From Xenia sp. Carnegie-2017 (taxonomy: Eukaryota; Cnidaria; Anthozoa; Malacalcyonacea; Xeniidae): a stretch of DNA of 64,000 nt. Shown here piece by piece: positions 44,039 through 54,285 of the stretch (positions are counted from its first letter, which is position 1; the number at the start of each line of letters is the position of its first letter). The notes below the pieces were generated by a model, which did no database searches, was not told where the DNA came from, and saw nothing but the letters and a program-made list of their open reading frames with translations. The position numbers and the translations under genes are program-made. Where the stretch lies: the NCBI RefSeq assembly GCF_021976095.1, contig NW_025813487.1, positions 5,610,844 to 5,674,843 of the forward strand, given 5' to 3'.

Positions 44039-44489
44039 GTTTTCTTCACTCTCAGGCATAGGTCCAATGTCATGTGTGTACACGACCATAGCTGTTTTTA
44101 CGACAGCTTCGTTTATACACACTGTGGCAAACTCTTCCTCTTGTGTGATGCAAATATGATCGCCATGTTTCAGAGGATCAGTATTGTTTACCTCTTGGCA
44201 ACCTATACTTTCCCGTCCTGTACTCATGACCACACAAAAGCCACACTCACACCTAAAAGATAAAAACATTGTTTTTACTTTGGGAAAAACAATGAAGCAT
44301 CAATAAAATGCAACTAACCATTCAACATTTCCAATTCTGTGCATGTATTTATCTTCGCTTTCAGATGACGAAAGAATTGTCATCATTATGACCACATTAC
44401 GCGTTGGCCAAAGGCTCAAACATGTAAGGTTGTACCTCATTGTTATTGATGACAATATCATAATCGGCATCTTCTTCAGAAGAATCCAT
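44033..44489 (-). pseudogene. P2X7 C-terminal (ballast-type) zinc-domain gene, two exons
   Basis: Exon 1 (44319-44489) starts MDSSEEDADYDIVIN, then PYMFEPLA. After a frame change it reads SSSESEDKYMHRIGNVEW. Exon 2 (44033-44252) continues in phase (TG|G) with CECGFCVVMSTGRESIGCQE, then ends MPESEENE and stop. The PYxFEP motif, RIGNxEWCxCGxC and C-Q-E pattern match the cysteine-rich C-terminal domain of P2X7 receptors (P2RX7_C), which also occurs alone in invertebrates. Splice borders are consensus. The frame change in exon 1 makes it a probable pseudogene. The later cysteines of the domain (the ECCQE-like pair and the distal CIT) are partly present. The gene sits inside the TTAA element and faces the THAP exon. 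Confidence 0.8.
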
Positions 44490-44785
44490 TAATTTTTGAT
44501 AAATAAAAAACAGTAATAGCAAACTACCGAAAGCAGTGCAAGCACTGCATGCAAGTCGTGCATGGAACGATATAAGAACGATGCTTGTTTATGTCAACTA
44601 TTACGTCACTCTTTCCCAGTTCCCAGACTTAAATAATCTCACGGCGTTTCAGCAATGGTCATCGAATATCGTGTTTTTGCCGATTATAACCCTAAATATC
44701 TTTTGAAATATTTTGCGGATGACTTTGAAACTTGGAACGTCTTATTTTCATAAAATAAAGTTGTCTTCTAGCTTGCATGTGTCCT

Positions 44786-45540
44786 TTAAGGAAACATCAC
44801 ATCTTGTGCAATGCTCCTTAACATTACTGTGTGTTAGATTTATTCAGTAGGATAAAATTCTAAAGTATTATTTTCAATTGAAAACATCGTTTTTACAAAG
44901 TAAATGTCCTGGTTGTTTTCACTAGTTGTCATTTTTATTGAACTGAACTTGGCAACCATTGAAATTAACATAATTGGACGGCTTAATTTTGCAAAAAATT
45001 AAAGCCGGCAATTAAACTAGTCCCGATTTTTGTACAGACTATACACACTGTACACACTATGCACACTATACACACTATACAGGCTATATACACTATACAG
45101 GTTATGCATAAGCCAAGCCTCTGGTTGTTTGGAGTAAAAAAAATGCTTTAAATAAAAACCATGACAAAGAAGAGATTCAAACTCCTCAAATGGTTGCAGA
45201 TCGTTTAACTTTGACGATCACAAAATATGTTGTTACTACTTCCTTACTGGACTTATGGTGTTTTTAATCTTTTTATCATACAAAAATGTTTAATAGAGAA
45301 ATTTCAGGTTCGTTTGTATTTTAGAAGTTAGATCAAATTTTTCAGCGCATAGTAATTAAGGAAGTTTTAGGAAAATTCTCGTACAAATATATGCATAATA
45401 ATTATCATAGACCTCATTACCTATTCAGTAATAATTTGGAAAAAGCAAAACAATTTTTTTCATTTAGCGTTTAACTTTTGCCCAAAATCAACCAAGAATG
45501 TACCAAACAGTTGGACTGTGTGTAAATTAGCGCTAGAATA
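44786..45540. repeat. Large tandem repeat unit C, right part
   Basis: Continues unit C after the TTAA insertion: GTGTGTTAGATTTATTCAGT, AATTAAAGCCGGCAATTAAA, a CTATACACA minisatellite and TCGTTTAACTTTGACGATCA in the order seen in units A and B. Confidence 0.85.
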
Positions 45541-46500
45541 TTTTATTCAAATAATTCGAAATGGTTGCTTCTAGATTCGCACATTTGAATTGAAATGGCT
45601 ACATTGTTCGTCTGGCACGTAGTGTAGCTAAAATGTAAAAGCATTGCACAAATTGTAAAAATCTGTAAGAATTGCCTACATGAGCATGCGATGTCGTTGA
45701 TTAATAATGTACCTACTACATACATTATGAACACACTTATACGCACTTTACAGGCTACACACAGTACCCAGGCTTTACAGGCCATGCTCAAGCCGATCCT
45801 CTGTTGATGGAAGTATAACAGAATGTTGCAAAAAAAACATAACAAAACAGCAATTCAAAAACTAGAAATGGTCGTAGTAGATGAAGAGATGTGTTTAGTT
45901 CGTGACTTTGTGTACATATATTCTAGATTGGTTGTTCCACTTAATTAGATCTTCTTGTTCATTATCAGCTCAGTCACATCCGCCAATAGATTCACACACT
46001 TGAACATCAAGAACACTCTCTGTCTCGCACGTATAGTTAAGCTAAATCATAAAGGCATCAAATCAACTTGTAAAAAATACGCACACATTACATACATGTG
46101 TATGATATCATTGATATGTCGTTATAAGAGTTACACGGGCTATACAAAACATATACTCAATATATATATGCTATTTATGCCACACACATCATTTACTCTT
46201 TATATACTACATACATGCACACCAGATACACTTTACATATACTATACGCACTATTCACTCTATACATACTATACACACAATTTGCACTACAAACCATATA
46301 CTCTATACACACTATGCAAACTACACAGGTCATAAAAGCTACACAATATACAGGATATACACACTATGCACAACCCGGCCCTCTCGATGATGGAAACAAA
46401 AGAGAATGTTGCAAAAAAATAACAAAACAATAATTCAAAAGCCTCTAATGGTCGTAGATTTAAAAAAATATGTTTACTTCATGAGGTGATCTAAAAATGA
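45541..46500. repeat. Repeat block with core plus minisatellite, copy upstream of lipase 4 region
   Basis: Two cores are present. The second (45930-46110: GATTGGTTGTTCCACTTAAT, CAGTCACATCCGCCAATAG) is nearly identical to 50300-50470. It is followed by CTATACACA-type arrays. Overlapping ORFs here are shadows of low-complexity sequence. Confidence 0.8.
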
Positions 46501-47018
46501 GATCAATAGTTTCACTTCACTAGATATTCTAGCTTATTATCAGCACAAGATAAATTTTCCAAGAAAGAAGTGAAAAAATAGAAATTGATTTTTTTTAAAT
46601 TCTTGTTAAACTTGCATGATAACAAATTTTCTATGCATGTTTTAACAGAATATATCATTTTCACTTTTTTTCTCACAAAACTTGTTTGAAAACACATATC
46701 AATTTCAACAAAAATTTCCAAGCTCCTGCCTAGTCAAGTGCCTGGCTTGCTTCATCGTAGTTATCCCACTAAATTATTATAAACCATCTTAAAAGAAATG
46801 ATATTTAGTTTACAATACCATTACTTTCGGGACAACACTACGGTAATTAAGAGTTGAACACAATTTTTCGATTAAGAAAACAGCAATAAACCATTTTAAA
46901 TATTTTAAAACAAATAAGTTAAGCCCAATTTACTGCTAATAAAACTGCATGAAAAAATTATTTAAAAACATTTGCATTAAAAACTTACAAAATTTTAGCT
47001 ATTCAGGAAAATGGTTAC
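46501..47018. repeat. Duplicated ANAPC1 intron flank
   Basis: From about 46790, AAAGAAATGATATTTAGTTT and the following 200 bp match 50880-51060, and more weakly 15240-15400. These are three copies of the sequence next to ANAPC1 exon 2. Confidence 0.7.
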
Positions 47019-47205
47019 TTGTGTCTATAGTACGAAGCACGCACCACAAGGCAGCTGTGATTGGCAATTCCACAGTGAAAGATTTGTGCAAGACTTTCGA
47101 GTCTCCAGAGCGAGAACTCCAAACAGCTGTGTGACCACAAACATAAATCTCATCTTCAAGGTGATCAAAGTCCTCAATAGATTGTCTCAACTGCCAAAAC
47201 TCTCT
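47019..47205 (-). pseudogene. Duplicated ANAPC1 exon 2
   Basis: 187 bp, the same length as the real exon 2 at 15402-15588, and open throughout. It reads FWQLRQSIEDFDHLEDEIYV, then HTAVWSSRSGDSKVLHKSF, with about a dozen residue changes. The acceptor is kept (TTTATAG) but the donor GTAAGT has become GTAACC. An eroded piece of exon 1 (complement of TATCACACTTTTCACCAA) follows near 47380-47400. The rest of ANAPC1 is absent here, so this is a duplicated fragment carried along with lipase 4. Confidence 0.88.
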
Positions 47206-48186
47206 CTATAAACAAAAAAGCATTCGCTATTTGATTTAAAAATGTCCCCACTGGCCACTAGCACACTACCATAATCAAGCATCAGAGTAAATGGTTAAAT
47301 TTACCTTTCTTCTTTTCTTTTTCTTATTTTTTTCATAAATTTACCTTTTTTCTTTATTCATCTTTTTTTTAGAAAAGCTATCACACTTTTCACCAATAGC
47401 CATTACACGTGGTTCAATATAATAATGGGAAAATTTTGGGTTTTTTCCCACTTTTATTGGACTATATTAATTGTTACTACTAGTATTTTGTAACTGCCAT
47501 TCTCAAAAAAGCAAATCCTTACCCCCTCAGTAAGATTGAGTGCTATTTTTAAAAGACAGATCATTTGTGTTTAAGGGATGCGTGTCAACAAAGTTACAAA
47601 GATGGACTTCGGCGTTTGTTTACATCTATATCTTAAATTTCTAAGCCAGCGCCACATTTAGTTGTGGGGAACGTCATGTAGTTTCCGTGAAAATTCACTT
47701 AGCACGAGTTGATCCACAACGTGATTCTCAAGTAATTGTAGCATTCTACGCATAGACGAAAAGCGTTTTTTAATCATAAGTTTTTAAAAGAACTTAAAAC
47801 CTAAAATTTAAAGTAATTATAAACGCCTACCTTGGCTACATAAAGAGTAAATTCTGCGAAAATTTTTACGACTTCAAACAATTACAAAATCTGCTATTTT
47901 CTCGTCTAACAAAATGGCCATCACACCGTAATGTTGACACGCGTTTATCAAGTACTCATAACTCACAAGGTTACGATTTAAGCTTTAAGCACTTAGGGTG
48001 CATTTTATTGTTGCATATTAGCACTTCCATTGTGGAGAACGAGGTGGTGAAGTTGAGTTGTGGTATGCAAAACTAAACTTTTTAAGCTATACAGGAAAAG
48101 ATAATTGCATCATGATAACAAAAAATGAAGAAATAATCTTAAGATTTTGTTCCAATCCCTCTAAATTAACCCATACTGCATTGATT
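47206..48186. other. Between exon copy and lipase 4, no gene seen
   Basis: Low-complexity T/C tract at 47310-47370, the exon-1 remnant and AT-rich DNA. It corresponds to 15.6-17.4 kb in the original segment. Confidence 0.5.
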
Positions 48187-49251
48187 TTAAATTGAAAGAT
48201 AATTTGTCATAAAATGATCAAAAATGTTTCCTCTTATGCGAGTTGCATCTTTGTTTGGGGGTTCGTTTGTCGGATATTCATTGCATTGGCCTGGACCGAC
48301 ACAATAAATTTCCAGCCCAACATGCCGATATCCTAATAACTGTGGAGGAATGACTGTGACAGGGTCTCTCTTGTACGTCACTCTAAGATTCAATCCATTT
48401 AAGTTACTGTCAACAAGTTCTTTAAATTCTTTGTTACCAACCCTAGGTGAGCCAAAGGTTATTAAATCGACCTGATATCTAGTCTTTACCAAATCAACTG
48501 CTGCCAAGGTTGCCATTGCTCCTCCAAGTGAATGACCTGTGACTAAAACTTTGGAGTTGGGATTGAGAAGGAAAAAAGCGTTTACTTTATCGAGCATTTG
48601 CTGCTTCAATGGACTATAAGAGTCAAAGAATCCAATGTGTACTTTGCAATTTGAGCAGCCTGGATATGATTTTTTCAAGAACTTGAGATTGTTTTTCCAG
48701 TCTATTAAGTCGGCAGAACCCTGAAACGATACCACGATCGTATTATCTTCGTACTTGACAAACCCTTTAACCCTTCTGTCTCCTGTGTCCAACAATCTTG
48801 AATCAGGTGGATTTACTTCTTCGTAGGCTTGTTGCGCATATTTTGCAGCTCTGCGAATCGCGGAAAACTGGTTGGGTATTAAATCTCGTGTTTTCCTCTT
48901 TAGTTTTTCAAGTCCTATCGAGGGACAAACTTTGCCGAACGTTTTTCCTTTTTGTTCTTGATACAGTCCTTCACGGCATTTCACAGGTGATTTATTTTTC
49001 CAAAGACAAGAATGACCAACTGGACAAACTTTACATTTTGATTGTCCAGTTTGAATATTGTATTCACCATCCTTACACGACTTGCAAGATGTTTGACCTC
49101 TTTCGTCCTGATATTTTCCTTTGCCACATTTTACAAAATGTGATGGATTATTTATCGAAGAGCAAAAATGACCAACTGGTGCATCACAAGCTGAAGAATC
49201 ATAAGCCAGCACATAAGAAGTTATGCTTAGAAAAATTATGAAACTTGTCAT
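48187..49251 (-). CDS. Secreted class-3 lipase with long cysteine stalk (lipase 4)
   Basis: 354 residues from Met49251, single exon. Signal peptide (FIIFLSITSYVLA), then a cysteine-rich stalk (residues ~20-115) of ephrin-receptor-like repeats: CGKGKYQDERGQTSCKSC, KDGEYNIQTGQSKCKVCPVG, SCLWKNKSPVKCREGLYQ. The third repeat has lost seven residues compared with lipase 5 (GKTFGKVCPS against GKTLCRVCPVGKVCPS), leaving odd cysteines. The lipase domain has VSFQGSADLIDW, VTGHSLGGAMATLAA, ITFGSPRVGN, TYKRDPVTVIPP (Asp), GYRHVG and FDHFMTNYL (His). The upstream in-frame Met (49287) is too close to the TATA box at about 49300. ANAPC1 exon copy and repeats lie downstream. Confidence 0.95.
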   Translation of the reverse strand: MTSFIIFLSITSYVLAYDSSACDAPVGHFCSSINNPSHFVKCGKGKYQDERGQTSCKSCKDGEYNIQTGQSKCKVCPVGHSCLWKNKSPVKCREGLYQEQKGKTFGKVCPSIGLEKLKRKTRDLIPNQFSAIRRAAKYAQQAYEEVNPPDSRLLDTGDRRVKGFVKYEDNTIVVSFQGSADLIDWKNNLKFLKKSYPGCSNCKVHIGFFDSYSPLKQQMLDKVNAFFLLNPNSKVLVTGHSLGGAMATLAAVDLVKTRYQVDLITFGSPRVGNKEFKELVDSNLNGLNLRVTYKRDPVTVIPPQLLGYRHVGLEIYCVGPGQCNEYPTNEPPNKDATRIRGNIFDHFMTNYLSI

Positions 49252-49844
49252 CTTTCTACTTTTGAGTCGGGTCAGACACTCATGCATATCATTAGCATTT
49301 ATATCCTCTGCATAAAGCTACAGTAATTGCTCTACAGACTGGAACGGAGTCAAACAGGTACCAGTTCGTTCCGGTCATTGTCAATAGCATCTAGATTTTG
49401 GAAACATTGTTTTTTTTAATTAAGAGCAGTAACAAATTTTTCCCGTACCTATGGCGTCATGATTTCAAATAAGTACACTTATAGTACTGTAAAAAAGTTA
49501 AATAACAAATATTGCTTATCAAAATAAAAATGAAAAAAAAATCACTAACTTATTATAAGTTTATCTGCAGCAAATTCAAACTTACTTTCATTTTTTGAAG
49601 CAAAAAATTACAAATGTCATTACAGCTATGGAAGTAAAAATATCTGCATTAATGAAACTGAGTACTCTAAAATTCTCAGAAACTATTAATTAATTAAATT
49701 TATATCCACATGCGACCAACGATGGAATAAAAATTTGGACTGAATAGTAACCCTTACAATAAGCACAAGAAACTTTTACTTAGATCATATAAATGGTTGA
49801 TGCTTCTTTCCCACACTTGAATTTCAAGAACCCTCTTAGTCTCA
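49252..49844. other. Lipase 4 upstream region, no gene seen
   Basis: Promoter-side sequence shared with lipase 6 (ACTGGAACGGAGTCAAACAG, GTACCAGTTCGTTCCGG) followed by AT-rich DNA. Confidence 0.5.
49297..49306 (-). promoter_or_regulatory. TATA box of lipase 4
   Basis: Minus-strand GGATATAAAT, about 50 bases upstream of Met49251. The context is shared with lipase 6 (CATGCATATC and GTACCAGTTCGTTCCGGTCA upstream). Confidence 0.65.
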
Positions 49845-49851
49845 GTAAAGC

Positions 49852-50198
49852 CAGGGGCGTCGGAAACAGGAGGGGCTAAAGCCACTCCACTTTTCTCATA
49901 AGGGGAGCAGTCCCTCCCCACTTTGCATTGAAATAGAAAAATCACCATGAAAGAGAATGTTTACTAATAGTCTATTTTGTCTATAAAACATACATATCAA
50001 CAGTGCAGAGAGTGGACTCTAAAAAATCCCGTAGAATTCTTTTGCAAATTTTTTTCATTAGTTTATTACTTTCGCGATTAGATAAACGGCGTTGCTGAAA
50101 CTCAAAATGGCGGCTACTTGACAACATGTTGCAAACATCGGTACTCCTAATTCTTAAAATGTGCCCTCACACTTTTATGTTCTTTTCTACGCCTCTAG
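49852..50198. mobile_element. hAT-type MITE inserted in a repeat core
   Basis: Starts CAGGGGCGTCGGAAACAG, and its right end (complement) reads CTAGAGGCGTAGAAAAG. It is flanked by GTAAAGC (49845-49851 and 50199-50205). The empty site (CGCAGTAAAGCTAAAATG) is seen in sister repeat copies at 32.11 and 36.26 kb, which proves the insertion. It is 347 bp and non-coding. Confidence 0.88.
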
Positions 50199-50880
50199 GT
50201 AAAGCTAAAATGTAAAAACATCGCATCAAATAGCATAAATAGACACACATCACATACATGTGTACATATATTCGTGACTTTGTGTACATATATTCTAGAT
50301 TGGTTGTTCCACTTAATTAGACATTCTTGTTTATTATCAGCTCAGTCACATCCGCCAATAGATTCACACACTTGAACTTCAAGAACACTCTCTGTCTCGC
50401 ACGTATAGTTAGGCTAAAACATAAAGGCATCGCATCAACTTGTAAAAAATACGCACACATTACATACATGTTTATGATATCATTGATATGTCGTTATAAG
50501 AACTATACAGGCTATACAAAACATAAACTCTATAGATATGCTATTTATGCCACACACATTATTTACTCTATATATACTATACGCCTTATGCATACCAGAT
50601 ACTTTTTACGCATTATACACACTGCAGCCACTATACACGCTATACATGCTATACTCACTTTTCACACTACAAAAACTGTACACATGATTCACACCGCACA
50701 CATTATACAGACTATGTACTCTATACACACTATTCAAGCCAACACTCTGGTTGATTGAAACAAAATAGAATGTTGCAAAAAAAAATCACCAGTAATTCAA
50801 AATCCTCTAATGAATCATTATGTTTAACCATTTTTACTTTTTGCTCTCAAAACTCGTTTGAATTAATTACTATAAAATCT
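50199..50880. repeat. Repeat block upstream of lipase 5 region
   Basis: The core at 50300-50470 is a near-identical copy of 45930-46110, followed by CTATACACA-type arrays to 50740. Confidence 0.8.
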
Positions 50881-51476
50881 CTTCAAAGAAATTATATTTA
50901 GTTTACAGCAAAATTACTTTCGTGACAACACAACAGTAGTGAAGAGTTTAACACAACATTTTCAACATGGTTTATTTCTAGGAAAACCACATTAATAAGC
51001 CTTTTTGAAAATTGCGAAACAATTAAATTAAAAACTTACAACGTATTCAAAAAAAATATTTACTTTTGATTTTCGCAAAGAACCAGTGGCGTAGCAAACT
51101 CGTTAATTGGGGGCACATATTCATATATTATTGTTCTGCAAATTAAGTTCCTTAGAAATCCATTGTTTTCAACGGATTAGGAAATGCATAAAAGAACTTG
51201 TGCTCCCCCCTCAAATTAACGAGTTTCTGTACAGAATACACGTTACAAACATCTGTGAATGGTGATGAATATTCAAACTTAAAGTGCGTTTTCATGCTGT
51301 ACAATTACACTTCCATTGTCGAGGACGAGATGAAGAAGTTGACTTGTGGTATGCCAACAGGTAATCTATTAATGAAGCAACACAGTAAAAGACCAAACAT
51401 CATGATAACATGAAATGAATAAATGAGCTTAACATTTTCTCATAATCCTTCTAAATTTGTCCATATTGCATTTATT
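50881..51476. repeat. Third, truncated copy of the ANAPC1 intron flank
   Basis: AATTATATTTAGTTTACAG, GAAGAGTTTAACACAACA and TTCAACATGGTTTATTTCTA match 46.8 and 15.3 kb. The exon itself is gone, and sequence related to the lipase 4 downstream region follows. Confidence 0.65.
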
Positions 51477-52560
51477 TTATATTGAAAGATAATTCGTCAT
51501 AAAATGATCCAAAATGTTTCCTCTTACGCGCGTTGCATCTTCGTTTGGAGGTTCGTTTGTTGGATATTCATCGCATTGGCCTGGACCAACGCAAAAAATT
51601 TCCCCCGACATGCCGATATCCGAATGACTGTGGAGGAATGACTGTGACAGGGTCTTTCTTGTACGTCACTCTAAGATTCAATCCCTTCAAGTTACTGTCA
51701 ACATGTTTTTTAAATTCGTTGTTACCAACTCTTGGTGAGCCAAAGGTTATTAAATCGACCTGATATCTAATCTTTGCCAAATCAATTGCCGCCAAGGTAG
51801 CCATTGCTCCTCCAAGTGAATGACCTGTGACTAAAACATTAGAGTTGGGATTGAGAAGAAAAAAAGCGTTTACTTTATCGAGCATTTGCTGCTTCAGTGG
51901 ACTATAAGAGTCAAAGAATCCAATGTGTACTTTGCAATTTGGACAGCCTGGATATGATTTTTGCAAGAACTTGAGATTGTTTTTCCAGTCTATTAAGTCT
52001 GCAGAACCCTGAAACGATACCACGATCGTACTATCTTCGTACTTGACAAACCCTTTAACTCGTCTGTCACCCGTGTCCAACAATCTTGAATCAACAGGCC
52101 TTACTTCTTCGTAGGCCTGCTGGGCATATTTTGCAGCTTTACGAATCGCCAGCAATTTGTCAGGTATTATATCTCGAGTTTTCTTGTTTGGTTTAACAAG
52201 TCCTATTGAGGGACAAACTTTACCAACTGGGCAGACTCGGCACAATGTTTTTCCTTTTTGTTCTTGATATTGACCTTTACGACACTTTACAGGTAATTTA
52301 TTTTTACGAAGACAAGAATGACCAACTGGACAAACATTACATTTTGATTGTCCAGTTTCAATGTTGTATTCTCCATCCTTACACGATTTGCAAGATGTTT
52401 GACCTCCTTTGTCTTGATATCTTCCTTTGCCACATTTTACAAAATGTGCTGGATTATTTATCGAAGGACAGTAATGACCAACTGGCGCTTTGCAAGCTGA
52501 AGAATGATAAGTGCCCTGAACGAAAAACATGATGCTTGACAAAAGTAGAAAAACCACCAT
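51477..52560 (-). pseudogene. Class-3 lipase with long cysteine stalk, C-terminal frame break (lipase 5)
   Basis: The open frame (51568-52560, 330 residues) has a signal peptide, the best-preserved stalk of the family (four cysteine repeats up to CRVCPVGKVCPS), VSFQGSADLIDW, VTGHSLGGAMATLAA, TYKKDPVTVIPP and GYRHVG. It then leaves the family frame at 51605 and ends GNFLRWSRPMR. Compared with lipase 4, two bases are missing in a run of G. The remaining family sequence (EIFCVGPGQCDEY, then FDHFMTNYLSI and stop at 51477) is intact in the next frame. As written it lacks the catalytic His. The break is recent or an assembly error, because everything else is undamaged. Confidence 0.9.
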
Positions 52561-52608
52561 TTTTTACTTTGGAATAGAATAAGACGTCCCAATTGTATAA
52601 ATTTTGGA

Positions 52609-52618
52609 ATTTATATCC
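52609..52618 (-). promoter_or_regulatory. TATA box of lipase 5
   Basis: Minus-strand GGATATAAAT, about 50 bases upstream of the start Met at 52560. Confidence 0.6.
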
Positions 52619-53261
52619 ACGAATAAAAGTAAAAGCAATTGCTCTAAAGTTCTATACTCTATAGCCTGGAACGAAGTCAAACTGGTACCCGTTAAAAATA
52701 TTGTCTTGCTAATAAATTAAGCAAGCTTGTTTTGCAAACAGTGTTAGAGTTACTTGCAAATAGACATTCATCGTAGGCAGTAAAACAACTCAAACTAGTT
52801 AAAAATCTGACAAACCAAACGCTTGAGTGGATTAATTGGATGTCTATCGTAAAATAATGAACATGTACACATGATTACAAGCATTTTCTACATCATCAGT
52901 TTATTGATTAATCATCAAGTTTACAAGAGAAGATCTTGCTGATAAACTGGTTTGTTCAACAAGAGGGAGAAAAAGCAATGTACACTAAGGGATTTTATAA
53001 GGATGATTGGCACACGGTGAGTGTCAATCAAGAATTTTGGAGTAAAATCAACAGTAATTATAAAATAAACACAATGAAATGCGCTCGCTGATTGGTTTAG
53101 AGCTGAGTTTGCATTAGCCAGTGCAAAACACATCTGAACTCAATCAATCAAATCAATCTAAACAGTCAATCATTCAAGGAGAATTTGGAAATCTATCATG
53201 AATAAATTTTAGAGGAAAAATTAAAATGTTTGTCTTTTTTCGCATTATTTTTACTTTATAA
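52619..53261. other. Intergenic, no gene seen
   Basis: Lipase upstream repeat (AACTGGTACCCGTT...) then unique AT-rich DNA. Confidence 0.45.
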
Positions 53262-53455
53262 AAGAAATAAAAGATGTTTACTGTGTTTGCACAGGCTTAT
53301 GCAAACCTTGGAGACAGTTGTGAGAACTCTCGAGAATTTGCAACCCTCGAACTTTGGTCTTGGGCTTGCACTGATCTGCTCTTGAGTTCTCCCAAAGGTC
53401 TCCTCGGTTTGTTTGCATAAGCATGTGCAACTACAGTAAACATCTTTTATTTCTT
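53262..53455. mobile_element. Foldback MITE
   Basis: Arms AAGAAATAAAAGATGTTTAC and, with a small indel, GCACAGGCTTATGCAAACC pair with GGTTTGTTTGCATAAGC and GTAAACATCTTTTATTTCTT. About 194 bp; no coding. Confidence 0.82.
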
Positions 53456-53836
53456 AAATGAATGATGATCCAAATGTATTCATTGCCGCCTGAAGCACTA
53501 GGTGGGACTTTAACCGGTTGTGGTCTTTCACTTATGATGAAAATAATGTAAATAATCGGTTTACAAAAGTTTTCTCATATTCGTGCTCCAAGTTGCATCA
53601 TTTTGTCGGCAACAAATATTTTACGCCAGTCGTTACATGGTCGTTATATTTATTTTCTGTTAATGCTGGAGCTACGTGCGATAAAATTATCAAGCAAAAG
53701 TGGTGGCTGCACGTAAGACAATTTTTTTATCGACGACCATTTTGTCAATGTTTATTGGTAAACATCAATTTCAATCTTGCCATTTCTCGCGTCACATTGG
53801 CCAGAAGTGGTTTGTCGTGTCACGTTTTTCAGTCAG

Positions 53837-54073
53837 GACCATTGAACTAAAATACATGAAAAACAATTGAAGCCAAATATTAAACCCAGACATATAAGAT
53901 TACACCCAGACACGCGTGTTTAGTGTTTCAAGATTCTCTAGCGGAGTGAAAATTGATTCAACTACACAAGTGTGTGTGGTTGTAATCTCGCGTGGCTAAG
54001 TGTAAGATGAGGCTTCAAAAAATATTAGGCTTTTCTGTTACGTGTAGCGTTTCATGTGTTTTAGTTCAATGGT
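53837..54073. mobile_element. Foldback MITE
   Basis: GACCATTGAACTAAAATACA at the left and (complement of the right end) GACCATTGAACTAAAACACA. About 237 bp; no clear target duplication. Confidence 0.8.
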
Positions 54074-54285
54074 CGAGACCCAATAATCATTTATTCAAGT
54101 AATTCGTATATTTACTAAAGTTGACGTATGTCAAAATGGTAAAGAACATGTGCAAAATATTGCAAGAAATAAGTAAGTGTGCTGTGCCATTCTACATACT
54201 AAAAAACATTTTTCGAACATCTCCAAAGGCGACCTAGAAATCTGTTTAAGTTTTTTATTCAATCGATTTATGTAAGTACTAAATC

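Larger units (their letters stand above)
37507..44785. mobile_element. TTAA-target THAP element (Kolobok-like) with nested hAT
   Basis: TTAA at both edges (37503-37506, 44786-44789). Terminal inverted repeats are AGGACACATGCAA at the left and its complement TTGCATGTGTCCT at the right. The uninterrupted host sequence is present in paralogous repeat units (GTAGTCAAGGACACG near 34.72 and 36.7 kb), which confirms an insertion. Without the hAT and its duplicated 8 bp the element is about 2.2 kb. It carries a THAP zinc-finger exon on plus and a P2X7 C-terminal-domain gene on minus. TTAA targets plus THAP point to the Kolobok superfamily (known for this pairing). The transposase catalytic core was not found, so the copy is non-autonomous. 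Confidence 0.8.

Noticed and set aside
53518-53850. 110-residue plus-strand ORF
   Set aside because: Ends inside a MITE arm, has no domain or start context, and its composition resembles random AT-rich DNA.
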